DNA from: Streptomyces sp. NRRL S-350
GTDB lineage: Bacteria > Actinomycetota > Actinomycetes > Streptomycetales > Streptomycetaceae
DNA length: 21,902 bases
NCBI RefSeq assembly: GCF_000719705.1
Contig: NZ_JOHO01000082.1
Coordinates: 1-21,902 of the forward strand
Reading direction: 5' to 3'
Part shown: positions 1 through 7,597 of the stretch, one piece after another
How positions within the stretch are numbered: position 1 is the first letter of the stretch
How the letters are laid out: every line of letters begins with the position of its first letter
Made by a program: the position numbers and the translations under genes
The notes under the pieces: generated by a model
Told to the model about the DNA's origin: nothing
The model's database searches: none
Seen by the model: only the letters and a program-made list of their open reading frames with translations

Positions 1-55
1 CGGCATACGAGATTTCTGCCTGTCTCGTGGGCTCGGAGATGTGTATAAGAGACAG
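1..55. other. Nextera i7 adapter (non-genomic)
   Basis: These bases match the Illumina P7 side of a Nextera library molecule: the end of P7 (1-13), an 8-base index TTCTGCCT (14-21), the read-2 linker (22-36) and the 19-base Tn5 mosaic end (37-55). Translated, the stretch gives the contaminant peptides MCIRDS and MYKRQ, which are familiar from untrimmed assemblies. It is not part of the organism, and the gene running into it is cut here. Confidence 0.98.
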
Positions 56-635
56 CGCCAGGGTCACTCTGGACAAGGGCCGGGTCAACCTGGTCAAGGG
101 CAGTTCCGTCTCCCTGGTCAAGAACGGCCGGCCCTTCCTCTCCTCCGTCCGGATGGCCCTCGGCTGGGAGCCCGCCGCCCGCGGCCGCAGCGTCGACCTC
201 GACGCCTCCTGCCTGGCCTTCGACGCCCGCCACAAGCGGTTGGAGACGGCCTGGTTCATGAAGCTGAACATCTTCAACGGCGCCATCGCCCACTCCGGCG
301 ACAACCTCACCGGCGGCGGCGACGGTGACGACGAGCTGATCACCGTCCACCTGGAGGGCCTGCCGGCCGAGGTCCACGGGCTGGTCTTCGTCGTCAACTC
401 CTTCTCCGGCCAGAAGTTCACCGACGTGAAGAACGCCTACTGCCGCCTCCTCGACGCCGGTACGAACGAGGAACTGGTCCGCTTCGACCTCACCCACTCC
501 GAGCCGCGCACCGGCGTGGTGATGTGCAAGCTGGTCCGCCGCCCGTCCGGCGAGTGGGAGATGACGGCGCTCGGCGAGTACGTCGACGGCAAGACCGCCC
601 GGGCGATGATCGAGCCCGCCGCCGCCCTGCTCTGA
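56..635 (+). CDS. TerD family protein, 5' end cut by contig edge
   Basis: The visible part, about 192 residues from ARVTLDKGR to the TGA, is a TerD-type stress protein. TerD proteins are cytoplasmic calcium-binding proteins of the tellurite/stress resistance (ter) family. Diagnostic pieces are LGWEP, DLDASCLAFD, HSGDNLTGGGDGDDE (the acidic calcium-binding loop), FVVNSFSGQKFTDVKNAYCR and the C-terminal WEMTALGEYVDG. The family normally begins near VNLVKGSSVSL, so probably only a few N-terminal residues are missing, although a longer N-terminal extension cannot be excluded. The open frame continues into the adapter, but residues before base 57 are artefact. No other ter gene is visible downstream. 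The exact biochemical role of TerD proteins in actinomycetes is unsettled. Confidence 0.9.
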
Positions 636-693
636 CCCCGCGCTCTCCGTACTCCCCACGGTCCGCGCGCTTCCCGGCATCACGGTCACGCCC

Positions 694-765
694 GCGATTT
701 CACCCTTCTGAGGCATCAAGTCGTCCACGCACCGACTCGATTGACTCTCAGGGGGGTGAAATCGC
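694..765. repeat. Long-spaced inverted repeat upstream of the lipase gene
   Basis: GCGATTTCACCC at 694-705 is matched by its exact reverse complement GGGTGAAATCGC at 754-765. Similarity extends inward through CTGAG (708-712) and CTCAG (747-751), giving 17 of 19 paired positions. The arms are offset by 53 bp and the right arm ends 27 bp before the lipase GTG. The intervening loop is too long for an ordinary terminator. A pair of operator half-sites, or paired binding sites on the same DNA face (about five helical turns apart), is the more natural reading. A TTGACT hexamer at 741-746 lies beside the right arm. Confidence 0.6.
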
Positions 766-792
766 ACTCTCCCCACACCTGGAGGAGAGACC

Positions 793-1758
793 GTGCCCCG
801 ATTCCTGTCCCGCCTCGCCGTCGCCGGTACCGCCGCCGTGCTCGCCGCCGGACTGGTCACCCCCACCACCGCCCAGGCCGCCGCCAAGCCGTCCGCCCGC
901 GCCCAGGGGCTCGCATGGGTCGCCCTGGGCGACTCCTACACCGCCGGAGTCATCGAGGCCGCCGGCCACGAGACCGCGCCACTCGACGGCTGCGCCCGCA
1001 CCGACGCGTCCTACCCCGAGGTCGTACGCCGCGACCTCGGCGCCCTCGTCGACCTGCGCAACGTCAGCTGCGGCGGCGCTACCACCGAGAACGTGTACGC
1101 GACCAAGCTCTCCCCGTTCGGCCGCCCGCTCCCGCTCCTCGGCTCGGACCCGAACGCCCCCTACCCGCCCGTCCCGCCGCAGATCGACGCGGTCGGCCCG
1201 GCCACGGGCCTGATCACCGTCGGGATCGGCGGCAACGACCTCGGCTTCGCCGGGATCCTCAAGGACTGCGTCGAGCTGGGCGCCGCGAGCCTCGGCCGGG
1301 GCACCCCGTGCAAGGAGGCCCACGACGCCGACCTGCCGGCCCGCTTCGCCGGGCTGGGCAACAGCTACGACCGGATGCTGACCGCGCTGCACGCCAAGGC
1401 TCCGTCCGCCAAGGTCCTCACCGTCGGCTATCCGCACCTCGTCCCCGAGAACGCCGGCCTGTGCCGGTACGGCGACCTGCTGCAGTTCGCCACCTTCACC
1501 ACCGGTGACCTCGCCTGGGCCCGCACCGCGATCCTGGAGCCGCTCAACGCGACGATCGCGCAGCGCACCGCCGCCCACGGCGACACCTTCGTGGACCTCT
1601 ACCCGTCCACCGCCGGGCACGGCGTCTGCGACCCCGACCACTGGGTGGACGGCGTGCTGACCAGCGTCATCCCGCTGAAGTACGCGGTGGTGCACCCGAA
1701 CGCCAGCGGGCAGGCCAACGCCGCAGCCCGGGTCGAGGGCGCCGTCCTCGGCGGCTGA
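793..1758 (+). CDS. Secreted SGNH/GDSL lipase-esterase
   Basis: This 321-residue protein is a secreted hydrolase of carboxylic esters. It starts at GTG 793 behind GGAGGAGA (781-788). Residues 1-29 form a Sec signal peptide: RFLSR, a hydrophobic core, then AQA as the probable cleavage site. The SGNH blocks are visible: GDSYTAG with nucleophile Ser48, SCGGATTEN with Gly94/95 for the oxyanion hole, GIGGND with Asn148, and VHPNASG with catalytic His301. Six cysteines in the mature protein (Cys67, Cys93 and four later) match the three-disulfide pattern of Streptomyces extracellular lipases. Residues DHWVDG around 282-287 lie where these enzymes place the partner of the catalytic histidine. The substrate cannot be read from sequence. 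It appears monocistronic, with a long inverted repeat upstream as possible control. Confidence 0.93.
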   Translation: MPRFLSRLAVAGTAAVLAAGLVTPTTAQAAAKPSARAQGLAWVALGDSYTAGVIEAAGHETAPLDGCARTDASYPEVVRRDLGALVDLRNVSCGGATTENVYATKLSPFGRPLPLLGSDPNAPYPPVPPQIDAVGPATGLITVGIGGNDLGFAGILKDCVELGAASLGRGTPCKEAHDADLPARFAGLGNSYDRMLTALHAKAPSAKVLTVGYPHLVPENAGLCRYGDLLQFATFTTGDLAWARTAILEPLNATIAQRTAAHGDTFVDLYPSTAGHGVCDPDHWVDGVLTSVIPLKYAVVHPNASGQANAAARVEGAVLGG

Positions 1759-1767
1759 ACCGAAGGC

Positions 1768-1876
1768 CCGGTAGCCGGAAGACCGGTAGCCGGAAGCCCG
1801 TAGCCCGGAAGCCCATAGCCGGTGGCCCGTGTCCCGTGGCCGGTGGCCGGTAGCCGGTGGCCCGAAAACCGGTAGC
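1768..1876. repeat. Degenerate tandem repeat, 14-15 bp units
   Basis: The spacer between the lipase and GNAT genes is built of about seven or eight imperfect units. The first two are CCGGTAGCCGGAAGA (1768-1782) and CCGGTAGCCGGAAGC (1783-1797), followed by drifted versions such as CCATAGCCGGTGGC and CGGTAGCCGGTGGC. The core GTAGCCGG is itself nearly self-complementary with its neighbours, so the RNA could fold into several alternative hairpins. It ends about 30 bp before the GNAT start. It could serve as transcription termination for the lipase gene or simply be slippage-grown DNA. Open frames read through it on either strand are spurious. Confidence 0.75.
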
Positions 1877-1907
1877 GCGGCCCTCGGTTCCGGACCATCC
1901 TGTTCGG

Positions 1908-2396
1908 ATGATCATCCGCGAAGCCACCGCCGAGGACTGGCCGGCCATCTGGCCCTTCTTCCGGGCCGTCGTCGCCGCCGGCGAGACGTTCCCCTACCCG
2001 CTCGACATGTCCTCCGAGCTCGGCCGGGAGTGGTGGATGCTCACCGCCCCCGGCCGCACTGTGGTCGCGGTGGACGACGACGGGCGGATCGTCGGCACCG
2101 CCAACATGACCCGCAACCGCCCGGGCAACGGCGGGCACGTCGCCAGCGCCAGCTACCTGGTCGATCCGGAGCACCACGGCCGGGGCACCGGGCGGGCCCT
2201 GGTCGAGCACACCCTCGACTGGGCCCGCCGATCGGGCTACCGCGCCATGCAGTTCAACGCGGTGGTCGCCAACAACCACCACGCCGTGCGGCTCTACCGG
2301 TCACTGGGCTTCGAGGTCGTCGGCACCGTCCCCGAGGCCTTCCACCACCCGGTCGACGGCTACGTCGGCCTGCACGTCATGTACCGACCCCTGTAA
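1908..2396 (+). CDS. GNAT family N-acetyltransferase
   Basis: This 162-residue protein is a GCN5-type acetyltransferase that moves an acetyl group from acetyl-CoA to an amine of unknown identity. I chose ATG 1908 (MIIREATAEDW), the usual start of this subfamily; an in-frame GTG at 1857 would add 17 residues encoded by the tandem repeat and is unlikely. The acetyl-CoA pyrophosphate-binding motif is HHGRGTGRA at about residues 89-97, after the beta strand SASYLVDP. The C-terminal signature NNHHAVRLYRSLGFE (about 125-139) is typical. No good ribosome binding site precedes the ATG, so translation may be from a leaderless or weakly initiated message. The gene stands alone between the lipase and the convergent RraA-like gene. 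Confidence 0.88.
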   Translation: MIIREATAEDWPAIWPFFRAVVAAGETFPYPLDMSSELGREWWMLTAPGRTVVAVDDDGRIVGTANMTRNRPGNGGHVASASYLVDPEHHGRGTGRALVEHTLDWARRSGYRAMQFNAVVANNHHAVRLYRSLGFEVVGTVPEAFHHPVDGYVGLHVMYRPL

Positions 2397-2438
2397 GTCG
2401 CCTGCCCTGCAGTGCGGTTGCCCCTACTCCCCGCCACG

Positions 2439-3131
2439 CTATTCCTCGATCGCCCCGCCGACCCGCCGCAGGTGCTGCCGGAAGCTGTACGCCGGGTCGG
2501 CGGCGCGGCGTTCCAGGTACTCGTCGAAGGCGGTCTGCCGGCGCAGCGTGTCCCCGGCGGCGATCCGCTCGGCCTGCGACCGCTCGGTGCGGGCGATCCC
2601 CTCGGCCGCCGCCAGCACCTCCTCCAGCCGCCCGGCCGGCACGAACACCACGCCGTCCGCGTCCGCGCACACCACGTCGTCGGTGCCCACCAGGTGCGGC
2701 CCGACCCGCGCCGACACCAGTGCCTCCGGTTCCCGCCCGTCCAGCCGCACCGGCCCCAGCGGCAGGGCGCCGTAGCTGAACACCGGCAGCCCGATCTCCC
2801 GCAGCTCGGGGGTGTCCCGGTGCAGCCCCCACACCACGATCCCGGCCACCCCGGCGGCCCGCGCCTCCAGCACCGCGAGGTCCCCGATGCAGGCCTCGTC
2901 CGTCCGCCCGCCGTTGTCGATCACCAGCACGTCGCCGTCCCGGGCGGCCCCGTACGCCTCCAGGAACACGTCCACGCTCCCGTAGTGCCGCACCGGCAGC
3001 ACCCGCCCCGCCACCCGGGCCCCGGCCGTCACCGCCGCCACGCCCACCGGCGCCGCCCGCAACCCCACCCCGACCCGCAGGCACGCATCCGCCACCACCG
3101 GCGTGGACAGATCCGCGAACTCCTTCAGCAT
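2439..3131 (-). CDS. RraA-like / HMG-aldolase-type protein
   Basis: This 230-residue protein belongs to the RraA-like superfamily, which includes 4-hydroxy-4-methyl-2-oxoglutarate aldolase, oxaloacetate decarboxylases and the RNase E inhibitor RraA. The start is ATG 3131 because AGGAG lies six bases upstream; a TTG two codons earlier would fall inside that spacer. The N-terminal STPVVADACLRVG, the segment GDVLVIDNGGRTDEACIGDLAV (about 66-87) and VVWGLHRDTPEL with Arg105-Asp106 are the family's substrate/metal-binding region. The Arg-Asp pair is kept, which favours an enzyme that acts on alpha-keto acids over a pure regulator. The gene is convergent with the GNAT gene, 42 bases apart, and is not obviously in an operon, so the substrate is unknown. 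Confidence 0.85.
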   Translation of the reverse strand: MLKEFADLSTPVVADACLRVGVGLRAAPVGVAAVTAGARVAGRVLPVRHYGSVDVFLEAYGAARDGDVLVIDNGGRTDEACIGDLAVLEARAAGVAGIVVWGLHRDTPELREIGLPVFSYGALPLGPVRLDGREPEALVSARVGPHLVGTDDVVCADADGVVFVPAGRLEEVLAAAEGIARTERSQAERIAAGDTLRRQTAFDEYLERRAADPAYSFRQHLRRVGGAIEE

Positions 3132-3162
3132 CCCCAACTCCTGTCGCCGAAAGCCCAGTTGA

Positions 3163-3316
3163 CCAGCACCGGAATCCTATGGCAGGCCCCGGACCCGCAC
3201 CATCGAATGGAAGTCCGCCGCGCACCGCATCAGCCACCCGGCCGCCTTCGGTGAACCCCTCGCCCGTCCCGCCCCTTTCGACTTCGAGCTCGACACCAAG
3301 CCCGTCCTGCGGAAAC
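3163..3316 (+). pseudogene. Remnant of a Uma2-family gene (C-terminus only)
   Basis: The intergenic stretch encodes in one plus-strand frame a segment reading AAFGEPLARPAPFDFELDTK (3241-3300). It is preceded by a stop at 3160-3162 and runs on without the expected stop near its end. Streptomyces Uma2 proteins commonly end in a segment of the form FGxPLxLPxPFxFxLDT. The rest of the gene is absent, so this looks like the tail of a decayed Uma2 gene that now lies between the RraA-like gene and the proline dehydrogenase terminator. The call rests on recalled family resemblance over about 25 residues only. A complete but divergent Uma2 gene sits elsewhere in the window (16971-17630). Confidence 0.5.
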
Positions 3317-3322
3317 CACGGA

Positions 3323-3354
3323 ACGGCCCGCACCCCCGTCAGGGTGCGGACCGT
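3323..3354 (-). terminator. Hairpin terminator after the proline operon
   Basis: Arms 3323-3335 and 3342-3354 pair at 12 of 13 positions, with CCGCACCC against GGGTGCGG as the core and a 6-base loop (3336-3341). It lies 22 bases beyond the stop codon of the proline dehydrogenase gene, in the right place to end the minus-strand pruA-proline dehydrogenase transcript. There is no clear T-run, which is common for actinomycete terminators. Confidence 0.75.
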
Positions 3355-3376
3355 CCGTTCGCCCAGGCCGCCGGGG

Positions 3377-4306
3377 TCAGCCCCGGGTGGCCATGGCGCG
3401 CAGGAAGAAGGTGAGGTTGGCCGGGCGCTCGGCGAGGCGGCGCATGAAGTAGCCGTACCACTCCTGGCCGTACGGGAGGTAGACCCGCATGGTGTTGCCC
3501 TCGCCGGCAAGGCGCAGCTGCTCCTCGGGGCGGATGCCGTAGAGCATCTGGTACTCGAAGGAGTCCCGCTTGCGGCCGTTCCACTGGGCGAGCTGGCCGG
3601 CGATCTTGATCATGTTGGGGTCGTGCGAGGCGATCATCGGGTAGCCCTCGCCGGCCATCAGGACCTTCAGCGCGCGGACGTACGCGAGGTCGACCTCGTG
3701 CTTGCCCTGGAAGGCGACCGACTCGGGCTCCTTGTAGGCGCCCTTGCACAGGCGCACGCGCGAGCCGGGGCCGGAGAACTCGCGGCAGTCGGCCTCGGTG
3801 CGGCGCAGGTAGGCCTGGAGGACGACGCCCAGCCACGGGAAGTCCGCCCGCAGCTCGCGCGCGATGGCGAGGGTGGAGTCGGTGGTGGTGTGGTCCTCCA
3901 TGTCGAGGGTCACCGTGGTGCCCGCGTCGGCGGCGGCCTCGCAGATGCGGCGGGCGTTCTCCAGCGCGATCTTCTCGCCGTCCACCGGGAGGAACTGGCC
4001 GACGGCCGACAGCTTGACCGACACCTCGGCGCCGGCTGCCAGGCCGGTCTCCTTGAGGGCCTTGAGCAGGTGCTCGTAGGCCTCGGCGGTGCCCGCGGCC
4101 TGGGCGGCGTCCTGGGTGTCCTCGCCGAGGTGGTCGAGGGTGACCTTGCGGCCGGTGGCGACCAGGTCGTCGCAGGCGGTGACCGCGTCGTCGAGGGCCT
4201 CGCCCGCGACGAAGCGCTCGACTATCGCGTGGGTCGGCGGGAACTTCTCGACGACGGTGCGGACCTGCGGCGACCGGGAGGCCGCGAGAAGGGCGGAACG
4301 GAGCAT
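3377..4306 (-). CDS. Proline dehydrogenase (FAD-dependent)
   Basis: This enzyme oxidises L-proline to 1-pyrroline-5-carboxylate using FAD and passes electrons to the quinone pool. It is the first step of proline catabolism and corresponds to PruB of mycobacteria. The 309-residue protein starts at ATG 4306, five bases after AGGAG; an upstream in-frame GTG at 4366 has no such support. It is a monofunctional TIM-barrel enzyme of typical actinobacterial length. Family signatures are SVKLSA (Lys98), LDMEDH (Asp135), RLCKGAYKEP (about 185-194) and the C-terminal YGYFMRRLAERPAN, whose Arg289-Arg290 pair is the proline carboxylate-binding motif. It lies 163 bases downstream of pruA on the same strand, with a hairpin after its stop, so the two genes probably form one operon. 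Confidence 0.96.
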   Translation of the reverse strand: MLRSALLAASRSPQVRTVVEKFPPTHAIVERFVAGEALDDAVTACDDLVATGRKVTLDHLGEDTQDAAQAAGTAEAYEHLLKALKETGLAAGAEVSVKLSAVGQFLPVDGEKIALENARRICEAAADAGTTVTLDMEDHTTTDSTLAIARELRADFPWLGVVLQAYLRRTEADCREFSGPGSRVRLCKGAYKEPESVAFQGKHEVDLAYVRALKVLMAGEGYPMIASHDPNMIKIAGQLAQWNGRKRDSFEYQMLYGIRPEEQLRLAGEGNTMRVYLPYGQEWYGYFMRRLAERPANLTFFLRAMATRG

Positions 4307-4469
4307 CGTGACTCCTGGAGCTGGTGTTTCCAAGGGTGGCAGAAAGGAGGCCGGGGCGGCGGGCACGGGGGTGGGCGCGCCGCCCCGGCGGGGCCACGCG
4401 CCGGTTGCGGGACCGGGCGTGGCGGGTGACCGGTGGCTACGGGGGGAGCCGTGTGGTCGGGAGGGCGGG

Positions 4470-6098
4470 TCAGCCCATGTGCGGGTAGCGGTAGTCCGTC
4501 GGCGGGACGAAGGTCTCCTTGACCGAGCGGGTGGAGGTCCACCGCGTCAGGTTCTGCTTGGCGCCGGCCTTGTCGTTGGTGCCGGAGGCCCGGCCGCCGC
4601 CGAAGGGCTGCTGGCCGACGACGGCGCCGGTCGGCTTGTCGTTGATGTAGAAGTTGCCGGCCGCGAAGCGCAGCTTGTGCATGGCGTCCTGGGCGGCCGC
4701 GCGGTCCTGGGAGATGATCGAGCCGGTCAGGCCGTACGGGGAGACCGATTCCATCTGGGCCAGCATCTCGTCGTACTTCTCGTCCTCGTAGACGTACACG
4801 GCGAGGATGGGGCCGAAGTACTCGTCCTTGAAGTACTCGCTCGCCGGGTCCTGGCAGACCAGCACGGTCGGGCGGACGAAGTAGCCGACCGAGTCGTCGT
4901 AGGTGCCGCCGGCGAGGACCTCGACCTGCGGGTCCGCCTGGGCGCGGTCGATGGCGGCCTTGTTCTTGGCGAAGGCGCGCTCGTCGATGACGGCCGACAT
5001 GAAGTTGGACAGGTCGGTGACGTCGCCCATGGTCAGGCCGTCGACCTCGGCGGCGAACTCGTCCTTCAGCCCGGTCCACAGCGAGGCCGGGACGTAGGCG
5101 CGGGAGAGCGCCGAGCACTTCTGGCCCTGGAACTCGAAGGCGCCGCGGGTCATCGCGGTCTTCAGGACCTTCGGGTCCGCCGACGGGTGGGCGACCAGGA
5201 AGTCCTTGCCGCCGGTCTCGCCGACGATCCGCGGGTAGGTGCGGTACCGCGAGATGTTGGTGCCGACCTCGCGCCACAGGTGCTGGAAGGTGGCGGTGGA
5301 GCCGGTGAAGTGGATGCCTGCCAGCGCCGGGTGCTTCAGCGCGACGTCGGAGACGGCCAGGCCGTCGCCGGTCACCATGTTGATGACGCCCTTGGGCAGG
5401 CCGGCCTCCTCCAGCAGCTGCATCAGCAGGTGCGCGGAGAACTGCTGGGTCGGGGACGGCTTCCACAGCACCACGTTGCCCATCAGCGCGGGCGCGGTCG
5501 GCAGGTTGCCGGCGATCGCGGTGAAGTTGAACGGGGTGATCGCGTAGACGAAGCCCTCGAGCGGGCGGTGGTCGCTGCGGTTCCACACGCCGTCCGAGGA
5601 GATCGGCTGCTCGGCCATGATCTGGCGGGCGAAGTGCACGTTGAAGCGCAGGAAGTCGACCAGCTCGCAGGGGGTGTCGATCTCGGCCTGCTGGGCGGTC
5701 TTGGACTGGCCGAGCATGGTGGCGGCGGCCAGGGTCTCGCGCCACGGTCCGGCCAGCAGGTCGGCGGCCTTGAGGAAGATCGCGGCGCGGGAGTCGAAGG
5801 AGAGCGCCTGCCAGGCCGGGGCTGCGGCCAGGGCAGTGTCGATGGCCTCCTGCGCGTCGGCCTGGGTGGCGTTGCGCAGGGTGCCGAGCCGAGCCGCGTG
5901 GTTGTGCGGCTGGACGACGTGGATCTCGGTGCCGCCGCCCATCCGGCGCTCACCGTTGATCGTCATGGTCAGCTGGACCGGCTCCTGGCCGCCCAGCTCC
6001 TTCAGCTTGGCCTCCAGACGGGCCCGTTCGGGGCTCCCGGGGGCGTAGCTGTGGACCGGCTCGTTCACCGGCGCGGGGACCTGGGTCACAGCGTCCAT
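4470..6098 (-). CDS. pruA: L-glutamate gamma-semialdehyde (P5C) dehydrogenase
   Basis: This enzyme completes proline catabolism: glutamate semialdehyde, in equilibrium with pyrroline-5-carboxylate, is oxidised to L-glutamate with NAD+. The 542-residue protein has the aldehyde dehydrogenase core: the cofactor-binding segment ITPFNFTAIAGNLPTAPALM (about 187-206), FTGSTATF, VGETGGKDF with general base Glu294, and FEFQGQKCSALSR with catalytic Cys328. ATG 6098 gives the usual N-terminus MDAVTQVPAPVNEP. GTG 6107, closer to AGGAG, would add three residues. The length fits the monofunctional P5CDH class, not bifunctional PutA. The proline dehydrogenase gene follows it. A motif shared with the pucR promoter region lies 108-137 bases upstream. 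Confidence 0.97.
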   Translation of the reverse strand: MDAVTQVPAPVNEPVHSYAPGSPERARLEAKLKELGGQEPVQLTMTINGERRMGGGTEIHVVQPHNHAARLGTLRNATQADAQEAIDTALAAAPAWQALSFDSRAAIFLKAADLLAGPWRETLAAATMLGQSKTAQQAEIDTPCELVDFLRFNVHFARQIMAEQPISSDGVWNRSDHRPLEGFVYAITPFNFTAIAGNLPTAPALMGNVVLWKPSPTQQFSAHLLMQLLEEAGLPKGVINMVTGDGLAVSDVALKHPALAGIHFTGSTATFQHLWREVGTNISRYRTYPRIVGETGGKDFLVAHPSADPKVLKTAMTRGAFEFQGQKCSALSRAYVPASLWTGLKDEFAAEVDGLTMGDVTDLSNFMSAVIDERAFAKNKAAIDRAQADPQVEVLAGGTYDDSVGYFVRPTVLVCQDPASEYFKDEYFGPILAVYVYEDEKYDEMLAQMESVSPYGLTGSIISQDRAAAQDAMHKLRFAAGNFYINDKPTGAVVGQQPFGGGRASGTNDKAGAKQNLTRWTSTRSVKETFVPPTDYRYPHMG

Positions 6099-6205
6099 AG
6101 AGCGCACGCTCTCCTTCGTTCAATGCGGGGGGATTGCCTGCGCGGGTCGCACGCCGGCACAGCACGAACGCTATTCCTGGGCGCCGGGGCACTTGATTGG
6201 CCGGG

Positions 6206-6235
6206 CGGCTAAATTCCCCCGTACGGCGTTGTCCG
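6206..6235. promoter_or_regulatory. 30-bp motif, pruA-side copy (candidate PucR-type operator)
   Basis: This 30-base stretch begins CGGCTAAA and ends CGTTGTCCG. It matches 24 of 30 positions of 8287-8316, upstream of the pucR-type gene, in the same orientation on the plus strand. The ends form an imperfect dyad (CGGCTAA against CGGACAA, 5 of 7). In a 72% GC genome two such copies, one before pruA and one before its probable regulator, are unlikely by chance. I infer a binding site for the PucR-type protein. Confidence 0.6.
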
Positions 6236-6274
6236 GGCCGACTAAGGGGATCACGTCACGGTCACGGCCGCCCG

Positions 6275-7597
6275 TCAGGCGGCCCGCCCCGTACGCCCCG
6301 CCCGACCCTCACGTCCCTCACGCCCCGTCGGAACCGCCGGAGCCGCCGGAGCTGTCGGAACCGCCGGAGCCGCCGGAGCCACCGGCGTCACCGGGCGGTC
6401 CCAGTCGATCCGGTACCCGTGCACCGGCCGCAGCATCCGTTCCGGGCTCATGAAGGTCCGCATCGCGATCGGCGCGACCAGCCGGAACACCATCCGCCCG
6501 AGCGCCCCCGCGGACTTCTGGCTGTTGGTGCGTGCCGCGTCGGCGGCGATCTTCTCGACCCGGGGCCGGCGCAGCGCCTCGTACGCGGCGAAGGCGGCGG
6601 TGTGGTCGGGCAGGTCGCGCAGGCAGCGGGCGAGTTCGACGGCGCTCTCGACGGCGAGCGAGACGCCCTGGCCCGAGCTGTTGGACGGGGCGTGCACCGA
6701 GTCGCCGACCAGCACCATCCGGCCGCGGTGCCAGTGCGGGACGGACGGCATGATCTCCAGCCGCGGGAAGGTCTCGATGGTCGCGGCGTCGGCCGCCCGC
6801 AGCACCTCCCGGGCGGGCCGGTCGTCGGCGTGCAGTTCGCGGCACCGCCGCAGCCATTCCTGCGCGTCGATGGCACGAGCCCGTTCGGGGGCCATCGGCT
6901 CGGGCTGGGGGATGTTGCTGAACCAGGCGGTGCCGCTGCCGTCGGCGAGGCCCCAGTAGCCGAAGAAGGCGCGGGCGCCGTGGGCGAAGTGCACGGACTC
7001 GCCGCGTCCGGCCCGGCCGGGCAGGCGGTGCGAGCTGTAGCCGCCGACGCCGAGCAGGCCGGTGTACCGGGCCGAGGGGGCGGCCGGGTCGATCAGGGTG
7101 CGGACGGTGGAGCCGGTGCCGTCCGCACCGATCAGCAGGTCGCCGGTGGCGCTGGTGCCGTCGTCGAACCGGGCGGTGATCCCGTCGGCGTCCTCCTCGG
7201 CGCCGACCAGTCGTTTGCCGTACCGCACCTCGATGCCGCTTTCCCGCAGCCGCCGCTGCAGCACCTCGTACAGCTCGGCGCGGCGCATCAGCCGGCCGGG
7301 CGGCAGGTCGGCGAGGCCGGCGAACTCGGCGAGCACGCCGCCCTTGCCGTCCTCGATCACCATCGGGCCGGCGGGCTGCCCGATCCGGCCGACCTCCGCC
7401 TCCAGGCCGACGACGGCGAGGGCGCCGAGCCCGTTGGGGGCGATCATGAAGGTCCCGCCGATGCCCTCGGCGGAGGTCCGGTAGGCCTCGAAGACGACCG
7501 CCTCGACGCCGGCCTCGCGCAGTGCCAGGGCCGTCACGGGGCCGGCGATGCCGCCGCCGATGACCAGGGCCTTCTTCGCCGTACGCGTCACGCTCAT
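6275..7597 (-). CDS. FAD-dependent monooxygenase (group A flavoprotein)
   Basis: This 440-residue protein resembles aromatic-ring hydroxylases and polyketide-modifying flavin monooxygenases that use NAD(P)H and O2. Visible motifs are the Rossmann dinucleotide motif GGGIAG (about 14-19) ending at Glu37, the GADGTGSTVR motif shared by FAD and NAD(P)H contacts, and LVGDSVHAPSNSSGQGVSLA, the second FAD-ribose motif. The start ATG 7597 overlaps the TGA of the padR gene (ATGA) and has GGGAG six bases upstream, so translation is coupled. The C-terminal 35 or so residues are a low-complexity Pro-Ala-Val and then Gly-Arg tail, encoded by a 27-bp duplication. The substrate is unknown. Coupling to a PadR regulator suggests induction by a small, perhaps toxic or antibiotic-like, molecule. 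A 658-residue reading through padR is spurious. Confidence 0.92.
   Translation of the reverse strand: MSVTRTAKKALVIGGGIAGPVTALALREAGVEAVVFEAYRTSAEGIGGTFMIAPNGLGALAVVGLEAEVGRIGQPAGPMVIEDGKGGVLAEFAGLADLPPGRLMRRAELYEVLQRRLRESGIEVRYGKRLVGAEEDADGITARFDDGTSATGDLLIGADGTGSTVRTLIDPAAPSARYTGLLGVGGYSSHRLPGRAGRGESVHFAHGARAFFGYWGLADGSGTAWFSNIPQPEPMAPERARAIDAQEWLRRCRELHADDRPAREVLRAADAATIETFPRLEIMPSVPHWHRGRMVLVGDSVHAPSNSSGQGVSLAVESAVELARCLRDLPDHTAAFAAYEALRRPRVEKIAADAARTNSQKSAGALGRMVFRLVAPIAMRTFMSPERMLRPVHGYRIDWDRPVTPVAPAAPAVPTAPAAPAVPTGREGREGRAGRTGRAA
6327..6379. repeat. 27-bp direct duplication in monooxygenase 3' end
   Basis: Units 6327-6352 and 6354-6379 are identical over 26 bases (core GGAACCGCCGGAGC), separated by a single T. 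The repeat encodes two copies of a nine-residue Pro/Ala/Val unit in the monooxygenase tail. It is in frame and probably arose by slippage. Confidence 0.85.

Noticed and set aside
27..56. Ten-residue N-terminus MGSEMCIRDS on the TerD-type open frame
   Set aside because: It is translated from the Nextera adapter, not from genomic DNA.
748..1695. 315-residue minus-strand open frame opposite the lipase gene
   Set aside because: It is an antisense shadow of a well-supported gene in high-GC DNA, with low-complexity composition and no start signal. Similar long antisense frames elsewhere were dropped for the same reason.
4307..4469. Possible small gene or strong regulatory element between pruA and proline dehydrogenase
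   Set aside because: No supported reading frame and no copy of the 30-bp motif; only a 5-bp GC hairpin near 4382-4394.
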